Made by a program: the position numbers and the translations under genes | The notes under the pieces: generated by a model | What the model saw: only the letters and a program-made list of their open reading frames with translations | Told to the model about the DNA's origin: nothing | The model's database searches: none | NCBI GenBank assembly: GCA_030147805.1 | Contig: JASBUR010000019.1 | Location: forward strand, 1-64,000 | Length of the DNA stretch: 64,000 nt | Reading direction: 5' to 3' | Origin: Sphingomonadaceae bacterium | Lineage (GTDB): Bacteria; Pseudomonadota; Alphaproteobacteria; Sphingomonadales; Sphingomonadaceae | Part shown: positions 42,299-49,744 of the stretch, piece after piece | Layout of the letters: each line of letters opens with the position of its first letter | Numbering within the stretch: position 1 is the stretch's first letter

Positions 42299-43090
42299 TT
42301 AAGCAGGCTGGGAGTCAAGCGGGTGGATCGCGGCCTGGATGAAGCGATTGTACGGGTTGTCCTCGCGCGAAGGGTCGGGGTGAAGCCCTGCGTATAGTGC
42401 AAGCAACTTCGCGTCGTCGGGGACAGCCTGGCTCGGAATCTTTAGTCCAATTTGGAGTAAATGGCTGCGGAGCTTCGGCACCTCGGCAAACGTGTTGATC
42501 CCGGCAATGAGCCGCTCCTGGCGGATGAGGGCGGAGTGAAAGGGGCAGGCGTAAAAGCCGAAGTCCGGCACGATGACCGTTCCGGGGTACTGGCTGATGA
42601 GGAGATTGCCGAGCACGAAGCAGTCGAAGTCCCCGAGCTCTGCCCGGTTGAGGCGCGCGATGATGGTCCCCTTCAAGGACAGGTTGTGGCCGTGGTTTAG
42701 GACACGCTCAAGGACAGGCGAATAGAGGAGCTGGTCGATAAGCTGGTGCGCGTAGGCGTTCTCCTTCTTTTTCGGTGGGAGGAGTTGCGACAGCGACGCC
42801 GGCTCGCTGCGCAGCGCCTCGAGTATCTGCCAGCGCGCCGTCGCTCTGGTCAGCGTGTTCTCGCCCTCTGGAAATGTGCCATCTAGGACAGCGATGAAGT
42901 CCCGCGCTTTGCGGTAGTCCATGTCCTTGAGCGGGTCGAAGGTGTCCTTGTCGAGATCGAGCACACGCACCGTGCGCTTCGACGTCGCTACCGCGTCAGC
43001 GATCGGGCCATCGTCGATGAGTAAGAAATTGTCGTTTGGCACGCGCTCCAGGATCGGGCGCTTGTCGAAGCCGACGGTGAGGATATTCAT
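42299..43090 (-). CDS. ATPase-like partner protein without Walker A, 263 aa
   Basis: N-terminal TVGFDKRPILERVPNDNFLL, VRVLDLDKDTFDPLKDMDYR and C-terminal FDCFVLGNLLISQYPGTVIV, DFGFYACPFHSALIRQERLI look like pieces of a HerA-type ATPase sequence (Walker-B-like and sensor regions), but no P-loop is present. It precedes the 125-aa and ATPase genes in the same direction with 32 bp spacing, and could be a degenerate ATPase partner. The start is uncertain: the ATG at 43090 has no clear ribosome-binding site and the frame is open upstream. Confidence 0.55.
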   Translation of the reverse strand: MNILTVGFDKRPILERVPNDNFLLIDDGPIADAVATSKRTVRVLDLDKDTFDPLKDMDYRKARDFIAVLDGTFPEGENTLTRATARWQILEALRSEPASLSQLLPPKKKENAYAHQLIDQLLYSPVLERVLNHGHNLSLKGTIIARLNRAELGDFDCFVLGNLLISQYPGTVIVPDFGFYACPFHSALIRQERLIAGINTFAEVPKLRSHLLQIGLKIPSQAVPDDAKLLALYAGLHPDPSREDNPYNRFIQAAIHPLDSQPA

Positions 43091-43239
43091 GGGTCGGTCT
43101 GGGTAGAGCCTCGTCTCGGGAAGGAATGCCCAGCCGACCGCGAAACGAAGGTACTTCCCTCCCCATTGTATCGCGAGGGTGCAAACAGCGTACCCCTTTT
43201 GTTCTCCACTGGGGTTTGGGATGTCCGATAGCGTGTCCG

Positions 43240-43398
43240 TTAGGCTGGATGACCCGCGTCCTTGAGACGGGCGCGCTTCGCTGCGCGAGCCGCTGCAAGA
43301 CGGTATCCCTCGGCGCTGCGCTCCTCGGGGGTCATCTTGGCCCACTTGGATCGGGCGGCGTGCGCCTGGCCCTCGGAGTAGGTCTTGGGATTGGGCAT
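43240..43398 (-). CDS. Small basic helical protein, 52 aa
   Basis: MPNPKTYSEGQAHAARSKWA followed by KMTPEERSAEGYRLAAARAA and a basic tail. It resembles the NUMOD/HNH-associated small helical DNA-binding pieces of phages. It starts 2 bp after the YopX gene and is read in the same direction. Function unknown. Confidence 0.55.
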   Translation of the reverse strand: MPNPKTYSEGQAHAARSKWAKMTPEERSAEGYRLAAARAAKRARLKDAGHPA

Positions 43399-43400
43399 GG

Positions 43401-43733
43401 CTACGCGATTAGGTCGGGGTTCTCGAACACGTTACCTACGACCACGCTGGATGCCGCGTAGCTCCAGAACGGCAGGCTTCCGGCATGGTAGTTGCGCATG
43501 GCAAAGCCGCATTCGTCCCAGAAAACCTCGTTGGCGCTCGCCTGCCAATTGCTGATGATGTCCCCCTCATAAATCTCCCTCCCGTTCTTGTCGGTGAGGC
43601 CGGTGAATTGCATGAGTGGGAAATCGAACTCACCTAGCCATGTCCAGTGGGCGCGAGCCTGGGTCAGGTCTTGCGCTGGCAGCATCGCTTTCTTGTCTGT
43701 GTCCCACGCCCGGAACTTGATTGGTCGGTTCAT
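43401..43733 (-). CDS. yopX: YopX family phage protein
   Basis: 110 aa with the YopX layout: IKFRAWDTDKKAML at the N-terminus, LMQFTGLTDKNGREIYEGDI in the middle (the family signature), and a VVVGNVFENPDLI ending. Widespread in phages of many hosts; function unknown. Confidence 0.92.
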   Translation of the reverse strand: MNRPIKFRAWDTDKKAMLPAQDLTQARAHWTWLGEFDFPLMQFTGLTDKNGREIYEGDIISNWQASANEVFWDECGFAMRNYHAGSLPFWSYAASSVVVGNVFENPDLIA

Positions 43734-43796
43734 AACTTTAGCGGGGCTGGTTAGCGTCCCCGATGGTGCCCATGCGGACGGGGCACTGCGGAGAAA

Positions 43797-44132
43797 CTAG
43801 CGTTCGCCGATGAAGTCACCCTCGATGGCTTCTTGCGTACCGCAGGGGGAGCAAAGTCTGCCGTGCTGGTAGCGGGATATGGCCTGCGGCGGCTGGTGGT
43901 CGCCGCCCATGTCAGCCCCGCATCCGGGGCATTCCTCGCCTTTGGCGCGCTCGATAAGCTCCTCGGCCTGCTGTGCTGCCATGCCGAGCGCGTTGAGCAT
44001 GGTCGTGGTGCATAAACCGCCGTCCACGCTTTCCAGCTCTGGCTCGATGTTGTCGGCAACATCGGTGTCGTAAATGTCGTACATGTAGCCACCTTCGGCA
44101 GCGGCATAGATGCGGATGGTTAGTGCCTCCAT
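43797..44132 (-). CDS. Zinc-ribbon phage protein, 111 aa
   Basis: N-terminal EALTIRIYAAAEGGYMYDIY alpha/beta part, helix MLNALGMAAQQAEELIERAK, then a four-Cys ribbon ECPGC...LCSPC. Early operon gene, 5 bp after the 110-aa gene. Function unknown. Confidence 0.6.
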   Translation of the reverse strand: MEALTIRIYAAAEGGYMYDIYDTDVADNIEPELESVDGGLCTTTMLNALGMAAQQAEELIERAKGEECPGCGADMGGDHQPPQAISRYQHGRLCSPCGTQEAIEGDFIGER

Positions 44133-44137
44133 ACGCG

Positions 44138-44470
44138 CTAGCTGTTTTCGATTTCCCGGCGGTCAAGCGCACCCGGATATGCCTCCGATGCCTCGGTTCC
44201 GGTGAGTTCAATTACGTCATCGGTATCGAAGCCCTGGGTCTCCTCATTCCAAGGGGTGATGCCGCCGACAGTGATAGCGCTCCATGCAAGGTCACGTGCT
44301 TCGTCAGCGTCCTCGGCAATGATGTCGAGATTGCTTACGAGGGTCTCCGTGATGAGGACGCGGAACACCTTGCCAACTTCGGGGCGGTAATGAGCCGGGC
44401 AGTTCGCAGCGCCATAGTTCTGGCGCTCACCGATGCAATCGAGGCAGTCGGTATCAGGTAGTTTGGTCAT
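44138..44470 (-). CDS. Hypothetical acidic phage protein, 110 aa
   Basis: Has a CLDC and distant Cys near the N-terminus, strands VFRVLITETLVSNLDIIAED and helix ADEARDLAWSAI, then an acidic tail. It is the first gene behind the strongest promoter I can see in the prophage (44512-44540). Function unknown. Confidence 0.6.
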   Translation of the reverse strand: MTKLPDTDCLDCIGERQNYGAANCPAHYRPEVGKVFRVLITETLVSNLDIIAEDADEARDLAWSAITVGGITPWNEETQGFDTDDVIELTGTEASEAYPGALDRREIENS

Positions 44471-44479
44471 AACTGTGGG

Positions 44480-44527
44480 ATTGTGCCGGTGCTAATCGAC
44501 CGGCTTCGTCCATTGTACCGGCACAAT
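44480..44527. promoter_or_regulatory. Two operator-like dyads at the right early promoter
   Basis: ATTGTACCGGCACAAT (44512-44527) is a 16-bp near-perfect palindrome. A related half-site copy ATTGTGCCGGTGC (44480-44492) lies 32 bp away. The first overlaps the -10 box of the promoter at 44512-44540, the second lies in the leader, an arrangement typical of a repressor-controlled phage promoter. Confidence 0.6.
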
Positions 44528-44540
44528 AGAAAACGTGCAA
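44512..44540 (-). promoter_or_regulatory. Sigma70-type promoter of the right early operon
   Basis: Minus strand: TTGCAC (-35), exactly 17 bp, TACAAT (-10), about 40 bp upstream of the ATG at 44470. It would drive the 110-aa, zinc-ribbon and YopX genes and perhaps the coupling-ATPase cluster. Confidence 0.7.
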
Positions 44541-44644
44541 GTACAGGCATTTAGCAAGAGTGGGGAAAAGCCGCCCGGAGCGATTTGTGCGCGCCCCCTA
44601 AATGGTAGGATAGGGAAGCGGGTGAGTTCGCTCATTTTGCGCTG

Positions 44645-44673
44645 AAAGCCCCTCCAAGCCGGTGGGGCTTTTT
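44645..44673. terminator. Bidirectional terminator
   Basis: Stem AAGCCCC/GGGGCTT with an internal TCCAAGCCGGT loop, followed by TTTTTGCG on the plus strand and GGCTTTC on the minus. No plus-strand gene precedes it, so a short plus transcript starting near 44528 is possible. Confidence 0.65.
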
Positions 44674-44706
44674 GCGTTCTGTCCCTGTCCGGTGCAGGCT
44701 CCGGAA

Positions 44707-44841
44707 ATGAAGGTACGTTTGCCCCCGACTTCGAGCGTGGTGCGCGGCGGCGTGATGGTAGCCACGCTGCTCGTGGTGGTACCCCTGGCATTGGTGCTGA
44801 AGCTGGCCGGGTGGATAGTCGAGCGCGCACTGCGCCAGTAG
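44707..44841 (+). CDS. Tiny single-pass membrane protein, 44 aa
   Basis: MKVRLPPTSSVVRGGVMVAT continued by a hydrophobic helix LLVVVPLALVLKLAGWIVE. It is on the plus strand between a terminator and a long inverted repeat. Short, so moderate confidence; function unknown. Confidence 0.45.
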   Translation: MKVRLPPTSSVVRGGVMVATLLVVVPLALVLKLAGWIVERALRQ

Positions 44842-44938
44842 CCGTACCTGTCGGCGCGCCAGCACGCGCGGGAGTCCTATAGGACAGGGTGGGAGGGCAG
44901 GTGATCTGTATCGGTCAAGGACAAGTGGCACGGTCCGC

Positions 44939-45073
44939 CCGTTTCGTCGTTGGACGATAGGCCACGACCCAATGCGATAAAGGCGGACTGTCCTTTAGGC
45001 AGGTAGCCGCGCATCCCTCCGGGAGGAGGGTGATTATCGCATTGGGTCGTGGCCGGTAGGCCCGACGAAACGG
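44939..45073. repeat. Large two-tier inverted repeat
   Basis: Inner arms are a perfect 21-bp inverted repeat beginning GGCCACGACCCAATGC (44960-44980 and 45034-45054). Outer arms are a perfect 11-bp repeat CCGTTTCGTCG/CGACGAAACGG (44939-44949 and 45063-45073). The 53-bp centre contains a small CCTCC/GGAGG dyad. It could extrude as a cruciform or fold as a structured RNA; origin, packaging or regulatory roles are possible. Confidence 0.8.
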
Positions 45074-45116
45074 TGCGGAAGTGTAAGGAGTACGTGGGTA
45101 TTCCACATGTTGGCCA

Positions 45117-45160
45117 CCACCATACAGGATGGTGGTGCGTATGGTGGCTCCGTATGGTGG
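45117..45160. repeat. CGTATGGTGG direct repeats with inverted half-site
   Basis: CGTATGGTGG at 45138 and 45151 in direct orientation (13 bp apart), preceded by the inverted CCACCATAC at 45117. The cluster lies beside the excisionase gene and could bind Xis or another regulator. Confidence 0.5.
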
Positions 45161-45167
45161 CATGAAA

Positions 45168-45197
45168 AACCCCCGGACAGTTGCCTGTCCGAGGGTT
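45168..45197 (-). terminator. Terminator after the excisionase gene
   Basis: Stem CCCCCGGACAG/CTGTCCGAGGG with loop TTGC. On the minus strand it is followed by GGTTTTTCATG. It lies 12 bp after the AlpA-like stop codon. Confidence 0.85.
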
Positions 45198-45208
45198 AGT
45201 CGGCTCCG

Positions 45209-45403
45209 TTAGGAGTCGGTGTGTGCGTCGCGTTCGGCGATGCGCTGTTTGATCCAGTCCTCCACTTCCTGTTCCACCCAGCCGACCCTTGCAGCGCCGA
45301 GACGAACCCTTTTGGGGAACAGTCCGGCCGCCTCGAGGCGGGCTATGTGTGCTGGGCAGTAAAGTACCTTTGAACGCACCTCCGTTTTCGATAGCAACCT
45401 CAT
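45209..45403 (-). CDS. AlpA-like excisionase / MerR-type small DNA-binding protein
   Basis: 64 aa: MRLLSKTEVRSKVLYCPAHI, ARLEAAGLFPKRVRLGAARV, GWVEQEVEDWI. This is the AlpA/Phage_AlpA winged helix. Directly downstream of the integrase gene, it most likely acts as recombination directionality factor. The ATG at 45403 fits the family start; an ATG 24 bp upstream adds eight residues. Confidence 0.88.
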   Translation of the reverse strand: MRLLSKTEVRSKVLYCPAHIARLEAAGLFPKRVRLGAARVGWVEQEVEDWIKQRIAERDAHTDS

Positions 45404-45442
45404 CGCGGAACTCCATTTCTGGAGCATCCGGATGCCCGTGGG

Positions 45443-46600
45443 TCAGACCCTAGGGACCGTCAGCTTTATCAGGAAATCGTCGTACTTCCGAATCGCTGCC
45501 GCCATTTCGTCCTTGAAGGCGTACACGTTGTAGATGCCTCCAAGTCCGGCCTGGGTGCCGGAAATGTGGTTGAGCAGCCGCTCACGGACCTCGAGCGGAA
45601 CCTCCAGACTTTGCAGGGTCGTCGAGAACGTCCGGCGCAGATCGTGAAGCTTGTACGGCCCCACTCCCTTGAGCGTCTTATCGAAGGCTGCCTTTGATTT
45701 GCTCCACCCGTTGAACACGGTGGTTGGCTTGCCCTTCATCGTCTCGCATCGGGCCGGGAACACGTACTGGCTCTGCTTGGCGTAGGCGGGGATGCTGTCG
45801 AGCACCTGGCGTACCAGTGTCCCGTAGGGAAATGTGTGCTCGATGCTGTTCTTGGCCACTTCAGCCGAGATCGTGATGGTCTCGGGAGTGATGCGCTCCC
45901 ACTCGATCGACGCGACCTCGTTGCGGCGCTGCCCGGTGAGGATCAGCAGCGCGACGATGTGCCCGAACGGGTACGGTGCTGCGAGCGCCGTGGTCAGAAC
46001 CTCCTTGAGCTCGTCCGGCGTGAGGGCACGCTTGGGCTTCGCCTGCTGACGCTTCTGGGAGGCGTTCTTGAGTGCGCTGATAGGGGAAGCGTCGATGTAC
46101 CCCTGCCCTGCACACCATGACAGGAACGCCTTTGCCGAAGTGAGGACGTGCGCCCTCATGCTCTTGGCAGTGATCGCCTCGAGCTCCGCGGCAACGTCGC
46201 GCTTCTTGATGGTGGTGAGACGCCGGCCGTTGAACGGCAGGCGGGCAAGGTGCTTCCGGTAGTCGGCGATCGTCCGGGGACGGTTCTTGTCCTCGCACGC
46301 CTTTAGGTAGCGCTCCACCGCCGTCTCGTAGGTGATGGTGTGCGGCTTCTCGTAGGTGCCGAGCGTCTTTTTGGCGAGGAGCTTGCGGGCCTCCTCACGG
46401 GCGGTCGAAAGGCCGATCAGCGGATAGCGGCCGATCTTGTGGCGGGCGCCGCTCGCGACAAGCGCGATGAACGTCTTGGTGCCCTTGGGCGACACCCGGA
46501 CGCCAAGGCCCTTCACGGTCGTATCCCAATAGGTAAGCGTGCCGGTCTCAGGGAGCGCCAGCCGCTTCAATGACACGTCGGTCAATACGGAATTTGGCAC
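45443..46600 (-). CDS. int: Tyrosine-recombinase integrase (P4-like)
   Basis: 385 aa. N-terminal DUF4102-like arm-binding domain (TYWDTTVKGLGVRVSPKGTK), a SAM-like core-binding domain (YETAVERYLKACEDKNRPRT), and a C-terminal catalytic domain with Arg in LTGQRRNEVASI, HDLRRTF (HxxR), NHISG and the nucleophile Tyr in IYNVYAF. It is the integrase that placed the element in tRNA-Lys; its gene ends near xis and begins 134 bp from attR. The GTG start at 46600 overlaps TTGGCACTG repeats, so Int may repress its own synthesis. Confidence 0.95.
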   Translation of the reverse strand: MPNSVLTDVSLKRLALPETGTLTYWDTTVKGLGVRVSPKGTKTFIALVASGARHKIGRYPLIGLSTAREEARKLLAKKTLGTYEKPHTITYETAVERYLKACEDKNRPRTIADYRKHLARLPFNGRRLTTIKKRDVAAELEAITAKSMRAHVLTSAKAFLSWCAGQGYIDASPISALKNASQKRQQAKPKRALTPDELKEVLTTALAAPYPFGHIVALLILTGQRRNEVASIEWERITPETITISAEVAKNSIEHTFPYGTLVRQVLDSIPAYAKQSQYVFPARCETMKGKPTTVFNGWSKSKAAFDKTLKGVGPYKLHDLRRTFSTTLQSLEVPLEVRERLLNHISGTQAGLGGIYNVYAFKDEMAAAIRKYDDFLIKLTVPRV

Positions 46601-46612
46601 TGATTTGGCACT
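46594..46612 (+). promoter_or_regulatory. Putative integrase arm-type sites, right end
   Basis: TTGGCACTG at 46594 and TTGGCACT at 46605, 11 bp apart, the same doublet in the same orientation as at 8258-8277. They overlap the int start codon. Confidence 0.6.
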
Positions 46613-46733
46613 CCTTTAGGGTGAGATGGAATGAGCAGGTATCTGCATCCATGCTATCACTTCGCTAGGAGTTACAGGGGAATTTGCACCCTGCCCGTTC
46701 GGCATGAGCAGCTATGATCCGGCTGAGCTGAGA

Positions 46734-46779
46734 ACTCTTAATCAGCGGGTCCTTGGTTCGAGCCCAAGTGCGTCCACCA
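46734..46779 (+). repeat. attR core (46-bp direct repeat)
   Basis: Exact copy of the last 46 nt of tRNA-Lys (8167-8212), including CCA. It lacks the 5' half of the tRNA and so is not a tRNA gene. It is the host's original 3' end displaced by integration. Confidence 0.97.
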
Positions 46780-46789
46780 GGTTTTTCAA

Positions 46790-46818
46790 GGGCTTCGCAG
46801 CGATGCGAAGCCCTTTTT
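46790..46818 (+). terminator. Displaced host tRNA-Lys terminator
   Basis: Perfect 10-bp stem GGGCTTCGCA/TGCGAAGCCC with GCGA loop and TTTTT. It stands 11 bp after the attR core, where the tRNA terminator was before integration. Confidence 0.85.
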
Positions 46819-46992
46819 CAATGCGCCACGACCGGTCCACCGACGCCCCAGCCATACCGGGCGCCGCGCGAGCATCCTGCAGCGCCGCCAACGCGCGCAG
46901 ACCTTGGCGGCCGAGCGCGCGCAGCGGCCAGGTTCGGCGCGCCGAACGGAAAGCGGAGGCTGGCGCCGACGCACGCGGTCGCCCTTGTATCC

Positions 46993-47625
46993 TCAGGTCG
47001 GCGGCTTCGCTCGAGCGGGTCCGCCGGCACCGAGAAGCGGCAACAGCAGCCATTCGACGACCAGTAGATTGATCGTCCACGACGCCCAGGCGACGATCGT
47101 ATAGAATTGCGACGGGGCGAAGCCGAGCCAGCCGAGAACCGGCATGCCGGCGCGCAGCGTTACCGCCGCGAAGGTCAGCGCAAACGATCGAATCATCCAG
47201 TTTCGGTGCTGGTCCCACCGCCTGAGGCGGGCGTGGCAAAGCGCCATCGCCGTCGAAAAGCTCCAGATGATGGCGAGCATGTAGAAGGCGAAAGCGTTCG
47301 CCCCGACGCCGCCCGGCGTGCGCGCCAGCACGACCGCGCCGACCACGCCGCCCGCCACCCCGACGACATATCCATAGCCGGTGAACCGATGCAGTCGCGG
47401 CAGACGCCGGCGCAGCGACGGGAGGAACTGCCACGGACCGAGGGCGAGGGCCACGAGTCCGCCGGCGGCATGCACGCGTAGCGCAACTTCTTCGCTCGGG
47501 GGATCGGGACGAAGCCGGAGCTCGCTCGCCGGAGCGAACAGATAGGGTAGCGCGTCCAGCGCATAGATGAGGCAGGCAATCAGCAGGAGCGACCAGCCGC
47601 CCCACGCGATGGAGCGGCGGGTCAC
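46993..47625 (-). CDS. DUF2306 predicted membrane protein
   Basis: 210 aa, with about six hydrophobic helices and the DUF2306 landmarks LHRFTGYGYVVGVAGGVVGA and WDQHRNWMIRSFALTFAAVT. The His residues in these motifs suggest a haem or metal site, but function is not established. It overlaps the upstream S41-like gene by 4 bp (ATGA), so both are one transcript. About 170 bp between the displaced tRNA terminator and this gene's end show nothing recognisable. Confidence 0.88.
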   Translation of the reverse strand: MTRRSIAWGGWSLLLIACLIYALDALPYLFAPASELRLRPDPPSEEVALRVHAAGGLVALALGPWQFLPSLRRRLPRLHRFTGYGYVVGVAGGVVGAVVLARTPGGVGANAFAFYMLAIIWSFSTAMALCHARLRRWDQHRNWMIRSFALTFAAVTLRAGMPVLGWLGFAPSQFYTIVAWASWTINLLVVEWLLLPLLGAGGPARAKPPT

Positions 47626-49076
47626 CGCCCCGCTGCCCGGACGGCTTCGGCGCGACGGACAGCCTCGAGCGCCGGATCGCGCCCGGCCGCGTAAGCGTCG
47701 AACGTCAGCGGCGCGGGGATATCGACACTGAGATCGTCAACGATCACCGGGAAGAGGTAGAAGACCCCCCAATAGCAGCGAAACAGGCCGCGGCATCCCT
47801 TCTGCAGGTCGTAGAAGGCGGTTGCATAGCGAGCGCGAAAGCCGCTGTTGGGCAGTTCAAAGCTCCAGCCTTCGGCCCAGAATTGCAGCCGATCGCCGAT
47901 CTCCTCGCCGACGATCAGTGTGCGGTCTGGAGCCGCTTCCTTTGCGAAGGCCATGCTGACGATCGCTGCCGAGAAGGTGTTGCCGCTGGTCAGAAGGTAA
48001 ATGCGCCCGTCGGCACCGACCGCGTCGCCCAGCTCGACCATCAAATCGTGCGTGAGCGAAAGGTCGCCACCATGGTTGAAACGAAGGTCAACGATGATGG
48101 CGCGCGGGCGGTCGCGGCGGCTCCGCAGCATCTCGATGGCCGCTTGCGAAAAGTCGCGCAGGCTCTGCGCCGAGTCGTCGTTGAGGTTGGTGCGAAGATT
48201 AAAATAGACGGCCTCGAGCTCGGGGAGGTCCTGCCACCAATAGCCCCGCGCCGGACGAGCGAGGAAAAGCGGCGAACCCGCGGGCGCGAACGGAATCAGC
48301 CGAGGATCGTCGCGACGCCAGGGCATCGCCAGATCTCCAGGGAAGGTTCCGGTATCGACGGAGCGCGCATCGAGGGGCGGCAGCGTACGGTCGATCGTCG
48401 CGCCCTCTGCGCGGACGAAGCGCAAGGTGGGCGCCCCACCGGAGAGACCAACCGCGTCCAGGAACGCCGGCGTTTCGATCAGCAAGGGCGCGACCACGCG
48501 GTAGTTGGCGTCCGTGCCCCCAAAGGCGTCCCGAAACCGCCGCGCGACTTCGGCAACGCTCACGCCGTCGATGTGGGTAACGCGGAGGCCCAGCAGATCG
48601 CGGTGGTCCCGCGATGCGCGCAGGACGCGCAACTCCTCGCCGAAAAAGGCCATCCGCACCGGAAGACGGGGAAAGCGACGGACCATCGCGGCGGCGGAAG
48701 CATTGGAGTGGCCATTGTCGATCGTCGCCTGAGCCCGGGCGAGCCCGAGCATGAACTCGGCGTCGCTCAACGCTCCCGCCCGCCGGTGCAGATCGGCAAC
48801 CACGGCATCAAAGCGGGCGCGCGTCTCGTCGGTCATCGAGCGCTCGTATCGGCGGACATGCGCGAAATGCCGCAAATCCTGGAGCCGCGCTTCCGTCGGC
48901 GAGCGCGGCTCGCTCAGCCAGAAGGGGGGGATCGGGATGGGATGGAACGCGATGATCGCGGCGGCAATGAGCAGCCATTTGCGTCCGAGCCATAACATGG
49001 CACCGATCGCGGCCAGGCGCAGCCACCAGGGGGTTGCCCGCCACTTCGCGCCCAGCGCCCGTAAAATCCTTCGCAT
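47622..49076 (-). CDS. S41-like serine peptidase family protein, membrane-anchored
   Basis: 484 aa. N-terminal membrane helix (WWLRLAAIGAMLWLGRKWLL), a middle domain with PDZ-like LLGLRVTHIDGVSVAEVARR, and a C-terminal tail-specific-protease fold: PRAIIVDLRFNHGGDLSLTH and ILTSGNTFSAAIV-like segment (YLLTSGNTFSAAIVSMAF) with the nucleophile Ser. The catalytic Lys expected downstream is not obvious, so activity is uncertain. Substrate unknown. Confidence 0.75.
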   Translation of the reverse strand: MRRILRALGAKWRATPWWLRLAAIGAMLWLGRKWLLIAAAIIAFHPIPIPPFWLSEPRSPTEARLQDLRHFAHVRRYERSMTDETRARFDAVVADLHRRAGALSDAEFMLGLARAQATIDNGHSNASAAAMVRRFPRLPVRMAFFGEELRVLRASRDHRDLLGLRVTHIDGVSVAEVARRFRDAFGGTDANYRVVAPLLIETPAFLDAVGLSGGAPTLRFVRAEGATIDRTLPPLDARSVDTGTFPGDLAMPWRRDDPRLIPFAPAGSPLFLARPARGYWWQDLPELEAVYFNLRTNLNDDSAQSLRDFSQAAIEMLRSRRDRPRAIIVDLRFNHGGDLSLTHDLMVELGDAVGADGRIYLLTSGNTFSAAIVSMAFAKEAAPDRTLIVGEEIGDRLQFWAEGWSFELPNSGFRARYATAFYDLQKGCRGLFRCYWGVFYLFPVIVDDLSVDIPAPLTFDAYAAGRDPALEAVRRAEAVRAAGR

Positions 49077-49144
49077 GTCAGCCCCCAGACGTCGTCGACG
49101 TCATGTTCCCCCGCCCGTACATCCTTGCCGGGCCCACAGCCGTT

Positions 49145-49744
49145 TCAGCGGCCCATCGCTGCAACGGCAATCCCCGGCGGCGGACTCACCCGAAGCAACC
49201 CGCCGGCGCGCGCAGCCTGCGAACGGCCGCTCGCACTGACGCCCCGGTCGCTCCCCGTGCCGGGCAGGCGCTGCTCCTCGATGACGGGACGGGCATAGTT
49301 GGCGAAATCCTCGTGCCGCACGATCCTGCCGCCGCTGACGGTCAGCGCGATCACCTGCTCGGCGCGCCACCGATAGCCTTTCGTCGCGCCGGGCGCGGCG
49401 CTCAGCGTGTTGACCTTGCCGGCGAAGACCACGACTCCATTGCTCTCGAAGACGATCGGAAAGTCCAATCCGAGTTCGATCACGCCGCTCTTCGCGCCGA
49501 ACTCGCGCAACATGGCGAGCACGGCCGTGCGCCCCTCGTAGACCGGGAGGGAGCGCGGATCGGGATTGGTCCGGTCGACGAAGGCGATGTCGTCGGCCAT
49601 GAAGGGTTCCATGGCGCTCCAGTCGGCGCGCGAATAGGCCTCGACATAGGCGCGCGCCAGCTTCTCGGCGGCCGAAGGCTCCGCTGCAGCCACGGCGAAC
49701 GGTGCGACGATCATGGCGATTCCGCTGGCGACCGCTCTCAGCAC
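49145..49744 (-). CDS. Secreted NTF2/SnoaL-like protein
   Basis: 199 aa with signal peptide (AVASGIAMIVAPFAVAAAEP) and an NTF2-like fold (ARAYVEAYSRADWSAMEPFM, ADDIAFVDRTNPDP, later GRIVRHEDFANYARPVIEEQ). Fold similar to the proteins at 54185 and 54835. The last 40 residues are a low-complexity extension. It overlaps the upstream gene by 7 bp. Possible small-molecule binding or isomerase role. Confidence 0.75.
   Translation of the reverse strand: MLRAVASGIAMIVAPFAVAAAEPSAAEKLARAYVEAYSRADWSAMEPFMADDIAFVDRTNPDPRSLPVYEGRTAVLAMLREFGAKSGVIELGLDFPIVFESNGVVVFAGKVNTLSAAPGATKGYRWRAEQVIALTVSGGRIVRHEDFANYARPVIEEQRLPGTGSDRGVSASGRSQAARAGGLLRVSPPPGIAVAAMGR

Larger units (their letters stand above)
44842..45208. 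other. Intergenic region rich in inverted repeats
   Basis: About 370 bp without a credible gene, between the 44-aa gene and the excisionase. It contains a two-tier inverted repeat (44939-45073), CGTATGGTGG repeats (45117-45160) and the excisionase terminator (45168-45197). Confidence 0.6.

Noticed and set aside
44915-45163. Minus-strand frame through the inverted repeat (82 codons)
   Set aside because: Low-quality composition, spans the perfect inverted repeats, and has no ribosome-binding site; better explained as non-coding.
46734-46779. Second tRNA-Lys gene at the right end
   Set aside because: Only the 3' 46 nt are present; the D-arm and 5' acceptor are missing, so it is the attR core.
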